Shown: piece by piece, positions 15,336 through 19,196 of the stretch
Numbering within the stretch: the stretch's first letter is position 1
Layout: each line of letters starts with the position of its first letter
Origin: DATHTC01 sp050262775
Lineage (GTDB): Bacteria > Actinomycetota > Thermoleophilia > Gaiellales > Gaiellaceae
NCBI GenBank assembly: GCA_050262775.1
Contig: JBLNEO010000132.1
Span: 1-19,196 of the forward strand
DNA length: 19,196 nt
Direction: 5' to 3'
Made by a program: the position numbers and the translations under genes
Notes under the pieces: model-generated
Told to the model about the DNA's origin: nothing
What the model saw: the letters and a program-made list of their open reading frames with translations, nothing else
Databases searched by the model: none

Positions 15336-15350
15336 CCGTGTGCGCGTCAA
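15322..15350 (-). promoter_or_regulatory. Promoter of the XRE-TPR regulator
   Basis: On the minus strand TTGACG (15345-15350), a 17-bp spacer and GAATAT (15322-15327) make the best -35/-10 pair in the window. The start codon is 9 nt downstream, so the leader is a few bases at most. Confidence 0.6.
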
Positions 15351-15395
15351 CGTCCGAACGGTCGATTCGCCCGTCCCGTCCGATCTGCTCCGGAC
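15351..15395. promoter_or_regulatory. Cluster of GTCCG half-sites upstream of the peptide ORF
   Basis: CGTCCGA occurs at 15351-15357 and again at 15377-15383, a direct repeat with 26-bp period. GTCCG (15378-15382) also pairs with CGGAC (15391-15395) as a dyad with an 8-nt gap. A possible -10, GACAAT (15393-15398), overlaps the dyad and lacks a good -35, as expected of an activated promoter. These may be binding sites of the adjacent XRE regulator. Confidence 0.35.
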
Positions 15396-15443
15396 AATCG
15401 TCAGCACAGCCGCTCCGATCGCCGCCCGAAAGGAGGTTGGCCC

Positions 15444-15530
15444 ATGACCCGGAGGTTGGTCGCCGCGCTTGCCGTGCTCGCCGCGCTCGGCCTGGCCGCG
15501 CTGAACGGCGGGTTCCCCTGGGGCCCGTAA
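15444..15530 (+). CDS. 28-residue peptide with hydrophobic leader (possible signalling pre-peptide)
   Basis: A tiny ORF, ATG 15444 to TAA 15530, preceded by GAAAGGAGGT (15428-15437). It has one of the strongest Shine-Dalgarno matches seen in the window, about 7 nt from the ATG. The product has a basic start MTRR, a hydrophobic run of residues 5-20 made of Leu, Ala, Val and Gly, and a short tail NGGFPWGP. This is the layout of SHP- or Phr-type pre-peptides, where the tail is released as an extracellular signal. It is divergent from an XRE-TPR regulator and is followed by a GC-rich hairpin, so it may be a monocistronic unit. Alternatives are a small membrane protein or a leader peptide. Translation evidence is the strong ribosome site only; there is no homology evidence. 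Confidence 0.6.
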   Translation: MTRRLVAALAVLAALGLAALNGGFPWGP

Positions 15531-15540
15531 AGGTCCTGTT

Positions 15541-15570
15541 CGGGGGCGGGTTCCGCGCGTGCCTGCCCCG
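15541..15570 (+). terminator. GC-rich hairpin after the peptide ORF
   Basis: Bases 15541-15550 pair with 15562-15570 (nine pairs including one G-U, with one bulged G) around an 11-nt loop. It starts 11 nt after the peptide stop codon and ends before the methyltransferase promoter. No U-tract follows, so it may be a weak terminator or a 3' stabilising structure. Confidence 0.35.
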
Positions 15571-15571
15571 G

Positions 15572-15577
15572 TACGCT
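15572..15577 (+). promoter_or_regulatory. Candidate -10 element of the methyltransferase gene (leaderless)
   Basis: TACGCT ends 8 nt before ATG 15586. No Shine-Dalgarno lies between, and no clear -35 is visible. Confidence 0.4.
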
Positions 15578-15585
15578 CACGCGCC

Positions 15586-16263
15586 ATGGAGCGCGACATG
15601 CGCGCGACGTGGGACGCGCTCGCGGCCGGCGACACGACGACGTACGTCGGCGACCCGGCGCGCGGGCGGGCGGAGCTCGACGCGCTCTTCGGACGCCTCG
15701 GCGGGGATCCGCGCGGCGGGACCGCGATCGAGGTCGGTTGCGGCCCCGGGCGGATGACCGGCGCGCTCGCGGAGCGGTTCGACCACGTCGTCGCGCTCGA
15801 CGTCTCGCCCGAGATGGTCGCGCGTGCGCGCGAGGCCGTCCGCGCCGCGCACGTCGAGGTGCGGACGATCTCGGGCGAGCGCCTCGACGGCGTCGCCGAC
15901 GGCAGCGCGGACGTCCTCGTCTGCTACCTCGTGCTCCAGCATCTGCCGAGCCGCGGCGGCGTGCTCGCGTACCTCCGCGAGTTCGGCCGGGTGCTCGCGC
16001 CGGCGGGCGAGGCGTTCGTCCAGCTGCCCGTCTACGACCCCGGGCTCGCGCCGCGCGTCTGGCGTCGCGTCCGGTCGCTCGCGCTCCCGCTCGTCTCGCG
16101 GGGCGCGGAGCGCTCGACCGCACTGCGCGGCACGCGGCTGACGCAGGGAGAGCTCGACGCGGGCCTTGCCGCGGCGCGGCTCCGGGTCGTCGCGCGCGAC
16201 ACCGGGCCGGACTCGCCGTACCGGTACGCGACCGACGTCTTCCTGCGGCTCGCGCGCGCCTGA
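15586..16263 (+). CDS. Class I SAM-dependent methyltransferase
   Basis: A 225-residue methyltransferase of the Methyltransf_11/25 type. Motif I is IEVGCGPGRMTGAL (about residues 48-61), VVALDVSPEMVARARE gives the acidic residue that binds the ribose of SAM, and DVLVCYLVLQHLPS (about 108-121) is motif IV, followed by LREFGRVLAPAGEAFVQLPVY. The ATG at 15586 is preferred over an in-frame start 27 nt upstream because a -10-like TACGCT falls between them. Its stop overlaps the start of the O-antigen ligase-like gene by one base (TGATG), so the two are translationally coupled and the substrate may be a polysaccharide or its precursor. The actual substrate cannot be read from the sequence. Confidence 0.85.
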   Translation: MERDMRATWDALAAGDTTTYVGDPARGRAELDALFGRLGGDPRGGTAIEVGCGPGRMTGALAERFDHVVALDVSPEMVARAREAVRAAHVEVRTISGERLDGVADGSADVLVCYLVLQHLPSRGGVLAYLREFGRVLAPAGEAFVQLPVYDPGLAPRVWRRVRSLALPLVSRGAERSTALRGTRLTQGELDAGLAAARLRVVARDTGPDSPYRYATDVFLRLARA

Positions 16264-17744
16264 TGGCCTCCGCCGTCGCGCTGCTCGTCTACCTCCCGGC
16301 GCTCGTCGCCGCGGTGCACCTGGTCTGGCGGCGACCGGTGGCGGCGCTCTACGCGTTCGTCGTCGGGCTGGCGCTCCACAACCTCGTGATGGCCCTCCTC
16401 TACGGCGCGGGCGTCCACGGCGTCGCGCTCGACGCGATCCAGGCGTGGAAGGAGCTGCTGCTCGCAGCGGCCCTCGGCCGCGTCGCGTTCGACGCGGTCC
16501 GCGCGCGGCGTCTCCCCTTCCGTCCGGGCGCGCTCGACGCGCTCGCGCTCGCCTTCGGCACGGTCGTCGTCGTCTACGCCGCGATCCCGCAGGACGCGCT
16601 CGGCGGGGGCGCGGGCGCGCACGCCGTGCTGCTGTCGGCGCGGCATGCGCTCGCGCCCGTGGCGGTCTACCTCCTCGGCCGGTCGCTGACGCTCGACGCG
16701 GCCGAGCTCCGCCGGCTCGTGTGGACGGTGCTGGCGACGGCGGCGGCGGTCGCCGCGATCGGCCTCGTCGAGGAGTACACCGTGCCGGTCGAGACCTGGC
16801 GCGACGCGGGCGTCCCCGCGTACTTCCGCGACGAGCTCGGGTTCGACTACCGGGGGCCCGCGCGGATGCCGGAGAACTTCGCCTTCAACTCCGGTGGGGG
16901 CGAGCTCCACCGGCGACTCGTGTCGACGTTCGTCAGCCCGCTCGCCTCCGCCTTCCTGTTCGCGGTGGCGCTCCTGCTCGCGACGGCCGGCGGCTTGCTG
17001 CGCACGCGTCTCGGCGCGGTCCTCGCCGCCGTGACCTTCGTCGGTCTGCTGTTCACGATCTCGCGCTCGACGGTGCTCGCGCTCGCAGGCGGCCTCGTCG
17101 TGCTCGCGGCCGTCCAGCGTCGCGTGTGGCCGGCCGCCGCCGCGGCGGGCGTCGTCGCGGCGGGGCTGCTCTTCAGCGCAGGGTTCGAGGGCGTCGCGCC
17201 CGAGACGCACTTCCTGCCGAGCGAGCTCGCGGAGCAGGCGCGGATCGCGCGCGAGAAGGGCGACGTCGAGGGCGGTGCCACGTCGCTCGAGGAGCCGTCG
17301 ATCCGCAGCCACCTCGACAGCCTTCGCGCGGGGCTGCGGGAGGTCGCCGACCACCCGCAGGGCTACGGCCTCGGCAACGCCGGCGCCGTCGCGCGCCGGG
17401 AGGACGTCGAGCTCAAGGCCGGCGAGTCGAACTACACGGAGCTCGGCGTGGAGACGGGGGTGCTCGGGCTCGCGCTCTTCCTCGCCTGGAACCTCGGACT
17501 CTTCGGGAGCCTTGCGCGTGCCGGACGCGTCGACTGGGCCGCGGCGGGCGTCGCCGCCTCGCTGGCGACGGTGCTCGCGCTCGCGATCCAGACCGACGCG
17601 TACGGCGTCCCCTGGGTGGGATATGTGGTGTGGGGCCTCGGCGGCGCGCTCGCCGTGCCGGCGGCGGCCGTCGTGGCCGCGGCTACCGGTGCCGGTAGAC
17701 GATCCGTCCCCGGTTCAGGTCGTACGGGGACAGCTCGATCTTGA
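16263..17744 (+). CDS. O-antigen ligase/polymerase-like membrane protein (Wzy/WaaL family)
   Basis: A 493-residue polytopic membrane protein with roughly ten or more hydrophobic segments. The pattern fits the Wzy_C/O-antigen ligase family, which polymerises or transfers lipid-linked glycans at the outer face of the membrane. A helix ends in LLFTISRSTVLAL, matching the usual SRS signature. A large extracytoplasmic loop follows (about residues 310-395) with HPQGYGLGNAG and ESNYTELGVETGVLGLALFL, typical of this family. ATG 16263 overlaps the methyltransferase stop (TGATG). The last 20 residues (beginning GAGRRSVPGSG) are hydrophilic and are encoded antisense to the 3' end of infA, a 62-nt convergent overlap. 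Exact glycan and partner enzymes are unknown. Confidence 0.82.
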   Translation: MASAVALLVYLPALVAAVHLVWRRPVAALYAFVVGLALHNLVMALLYGAGVHGVALDAIQAWKELLLAAALGRVAFDAVRARRLPFRPGALDALALAFGTVVVVYAAIPQDALGGGAGAHAVLLSARHALAPVAVYLLGRSLTLDAAELRRLVWTVLATAAAVAAIGLVEEYTVPVETWRDAGVPAYFRDELGFDYRGPARMPENFAFNSGGGELHRRLVSTFVSPLASAFLFAVALLLATAGGLLRTRLGAVLAAVTFVGLLFTISRSTVLALAGGLVVLAAVQRRVWPAAAAAGVVAAGLLFSAGFEGVAPETHFLPSELAEQARIAREKGDVEGGATSLEEPSIRSHLDSLRAGLREVADHPQGYGLGNAGAVARREDVELKAGESNYTELGVETGVLGLALFLAWNLGLFGSLARAGRVDWAAAGVAASLATVLALAIQTDAYGVPWVGYVVWGLGGALAVPAAAVVAAATGAGRRSVPGSGRTGTARS

Positions 17745-17904
17745 TCCGGTCACCCGGCAGGATGCGGATGCGGAAGCGCCGCATCTTCCCCGCGAGGTAG
17801 CCCATCGTCTCGTGCCCGTTGTCGAGCGCGATCCGATACTTGCCGTTCGAGAGAGCCTCGATGACCTCCCCCTCGAACTCGATCTTCTCTTCCTTGTTCG
17901 CCAC
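17683..17904 (-). CDS. infA: Translation initiation factor IF-1
   Basis: IF-1 binds the A site of the 30S subunit during initiation. The 73-residue S1/OB-fold protein starts MANKEEKIEFEGEVIEAL (GTG start) and contains NGKYRIALDNGHE, GKMRRFRIRILPGDR and the hallmark ELSPYDLNRGRIVYRHR. GTG 17904 follows a TACGGT by 6 nt. Longer in-frame starts are rejected because they add unrelated residues. The usual AHISGKM with YIRIL is here GYLAGKM with RIRIL, so it is somewhat divergent. It is not next to rpmJ, rpsM or secY, the common infA setting, so it may be a relocated or second copy. Its 3' end overlaps the O-antigen ligase-like gene by 62 nt. Confidence 0.93.
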   Translation of the reverse strand: MANKEEKIEFEGEVIEALSNGKYRIALDNGHETMGYLAGKMRRFRIRILPGDRIKIELSPYDLNRGRIVYRHR

Positions 17905-17909
17905 GACAC

Positions 17910-17935
17910 CACCGTAGCACCGTCCTGCTACGGTG
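17910..17935. promoter_or_regulatory. Palindrome with mirrored -10 elements between infA and the DEAD-box gene
   Basis: A perfect 10-bp inverted repeat (17910-17919 with 17926-17935, 6-bp spacer) carries TACGGT on each strand (minus 17911-17916, plus 17929-17934), pointing outward. The minus copy is 6 nt from the infA GTG. The plus copy would start a DEAD-box transcript near 17941. It may be a symmetric divergent promoter, an operator, or both. Confidence 0.5.
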
Positions 17936-17979
17936 AGGGCACGGACGGCGGGGTGTCGTCCGGTGAGATTTGGCTTCTC

Positions 17980-18034
17980 GTTCCTCTTCGGCGGTTTCGA
18001 GTCAGGCGGATCTCGAACCACAACCGAGAGGAAC
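17980..18034 (+). promoter_or_regulatory. Leader structure able to hide the DEAD-box gene's ribosome site
   Basis: GTTCCTCT (17980-17987) is the exact complement of AGAGGAAC (18027-18034), which contains the Shine-Dalgarno; with one bulged base, 17989-17991 pair with 18024-18026, giving 11 bp. Inside lies a second hairpin, TTCGAG (17996-18001) with CTCGAA (18012-18017). The folded form would block initiation at TTG 18037. Regulation by temperature or by the helicase itself is inferred. Confidence 0.5.
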
Positions 18035-18036
18035 TC

Positions 18037-19196
18037 TTGTCACAGCAGACCTTTGCCGCGCTCGGCGTGAGCGCGCCCGTCACGGAGGCGCTCGCCGCCC
18101 GTGGCATCACCACCACCTTCCGGATCCAGTCGATGGTGCTCGAGGACGCGCTCGCGGGCCTCGACGTGCTCGCGAAGGCGCCGACGGGATCGGGGAAGAC
18201 GCTCGCCTTCGGCGTGCCGGTCGTCGAGCGCACGGGCCCGCAGGACGGGAACCCGAGCGCGCTCGTGCTCGTTCCGACGCGCGAGCTCGCCTCGCAGGTC
18301 GCGGAGGAGATCCGCGACGTCGCGAAGGCGCGCGGGCTGAAGATCGAGGCGGTCTACGGCGGCGCGCCGCTCGGCGCACAGGCGAAGCGCGCGAAGGGCG
18401 CCCACGTGCTGATCGCGACGCCCGGGCGTCTCACCGACCTCGTCGAGCGCCGGCTCGTCACCCTCGACCGCGTCCGCACGCTCGTCCTGGACGAGGCCGA
18501 CAGGATGCTCGACATGGGCTTCAAGCCGCAGGTCGAGCGGATCATGCGGAAGCTCCCGCGCGAGCGCCAGACGATGCTCTTCTCCGCCACGCTCGACGGC
18601 GAGGTCGGCGAGCTCGCGAGCCAGTACACGACCGCCGCGTCCCGCTACGAGGCGAATGCGCCGCAGGAGCACGCGCAGGGCGACATCGACCACCGCTTCA
18701 TCGCCGTCACCGCCGACAACAAGGTCGACAAGCTCGTCGAGGAGCTCGAGCGGGATCGCGGCCTGGCCCTCGTCTTCGTTCGGACGAAGCGCGGCGCCGA
18801 CCGCCTCGTCCACAAGCTCGAGCGGAAGGGCGTCAGGGCGGCCGCGCTCCACGGCGACATGCGCCAGTCCCAGCGCGAGCGCGCGCTCGCGCTGTTCGAC
18901 GCCGGCAAGGTGACGACGCTCGTCGCCACCGACGTCGCCGCCCGCGGGCTCGATCTCGAGCACATCACGCACGTGATCAACTTCGACCCGCCCGAGGAGG
19001 ACAAGGGCTACGTGCACCGGACCGGGCGCACGGGCCGGGCCGGGCGCAGCGGCGAGGCGATCACGTTCGTCATGCCCGATCAGCAGGCCGATGTCAGCCG
19101 CGTCGCGCAGAAGCTCGGCCACACGGAGAAGTTCGCCGCCGAGGGCATGCAGGTCGCCCGCCCGCGGCTCGTGTACTCGAGTCGCCGCGGACGCCG
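18037..19196 (+). CDS. DEAD-box ATP-dependent RNA helicase (partial, cut by window end)
   Basis: The first 386 codons of a DEAD-box RNA helicase; the 3' end lies beyond the window. All core motifs are present in order: a Q-motif (FRIQSMVL), I (APTGSGKT), Ia (PTRELA), Ib (TPGR), II (DEAD, in LVLDEADRML), III (SAT), IV (LVFVRTKRGADRL), V (ATDVAARGLD) and VI (HRTGRTGRAGR). These enzymes remodel rRNA and mRNA and often help at low temperature. The start is a TTG with GAGAGG about 5 nt upstream; no better ATG or GTG precedes the Q-motif at the normal distance. It has a leader of about 95 nt if transcribed from the palindrome at 17929, unlike the leaderless genes around it. It is divergent from infA. 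The C-terminal extension that would tell RhlE-, CsdA- or DbpA-like types apart is missing. Confidence 0.93.
   Translation, partial: MSQQTFAALGVSAPVTEALAARGITTTFRIQSMVLEDALAGLDVLAKAPTGSGKTLAFGVPVVERTGPQDGNPSALVLVPTRELASQVAEEIRDVAKARGLKIEAVYGGAPLGAQAKRAKGAHVLIATPGRLTDLVERRLVTLDRVRTLVLDEADRMLDMGFKPQVERIMRKLPRERQTMLFSATLDGEVGELASQYTTAASRYEANAPQEHAQGDIDHRFIAVTADNKVDKLVEELERDRGLALVFVRTKRGADRLVHKLERKGVRAAALHGDMRQSQRERALALFDAGKVTTLVATDVAARGLDLEHITHVINFDPPEEDKGYVHRTGRTGRAGRSGEAITFVMPDQQADVSRVAQKLGHTEKFAAEGMQVARPRLVYSSRRGR

Noticed and set aside
15609..17744. A 711-residue fusion of the O-antigen ligase-like protein with an upstream domain
   Set aside because: The upstream part is an off-frame reading of the methyltransferase; ATG 16263 starts directly with a membrane helix.
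18040..19122. A 360-residue minus-strand frame opposite the DEAD-box gene
   Set aside because: It is the antisense of a gene with all nine helicase motifs; its own translation is Arg/Glu/Leu-rich without motifs.
1..19196. CRISPR array, transposon, attachment site or tRNA gene
   Set aside because: No regularly spaced repeats, transposase motifs, terminal repeats or cloverleaf-like sequences were seen by eye on either strand; a tRNAscan or repeat search was not possible.

Overview
The window is very GC-rich (GC at most third codon positions, many GTG starts) and packs 17 protein genes plus one probable 28-residue peptide gene, with short gaps and frequent 1-8 nt overlaps. Gene content (heme A synthase with an actinobacterial-type motif, a PAC2 family protein, XRE-TPR regulator, FadA/FadJ pair) and base composition suggest a high-GC actinobacterium, perhaps of the class Thermoleophilia; this is inference from style, not from a marker gene. 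No tRNA, rRNA, CRISPR array, insertion sequence or phage gene was seen, and no gap without a gene exceeds about 150 bases.

Layout. 18-2876 (+): selD (selenophosphate synthesis), ctaA (heme A synthesis) and a PAC2 family gene. 2886-5450 (-): a large SF2 helicase with a charged insert and a basic tail. 5595-8781 (-): a two-gene beta-oxidation operon, thiolase followed by the bifunctional hydratase/dehydrogenase, with a possible TetR-type operator on its promoter. 8825-11048: a secreted glycoside hydrolase-like protein (-) divergent from an unrecognised helical protein (+). 11045-13090 (-): an ArsR-type regulator, 6-phosphogluconolactonase and proC. 13106-15312 (-): an XRE-TPR regulator followed by an overlapping AlkA-like DNA glycosylase gene. 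15444-15530 (+): divergent from that regulator, a tiny ORF for a hydrophobic leader plus a short Pro/Trp tail. 15586-17744 (+): a methyltransferase and an O-antigen ligase-like membrane protein. 17683-17904 (-): infA. 18037 to the window end (+): a DEAD-box RNA helicase, cut by the window edge.

Two themes stand out. First, many genes have a TAnnnT-like -10 hexamer only 6-9 nt before the start codon and no Shine-Dalgarno, so they are probably leaderless: selD, ctaA, PAC2, thiolase, the gene at 10398, arsR-like, proC, XRE-TPR, methyltransferase and infA. Against this background, the peptide ORF at 15444 has a near-perfect Shine-Dalgarno and the DEAD-box helicase has a long leader able to pair with its own Shine-Dalgarno. 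Second, the XRE-TPR regulator and the divergent peptide ORF have the architecture of an RRNPP-type peptide-sensing pair (Rgg, PlcR, NprR, ComR with their pre-peptides). They share an intergenic region rich in GTCC(A/G) half-sites, which makes this the best candidate for an undescribed system in the window.
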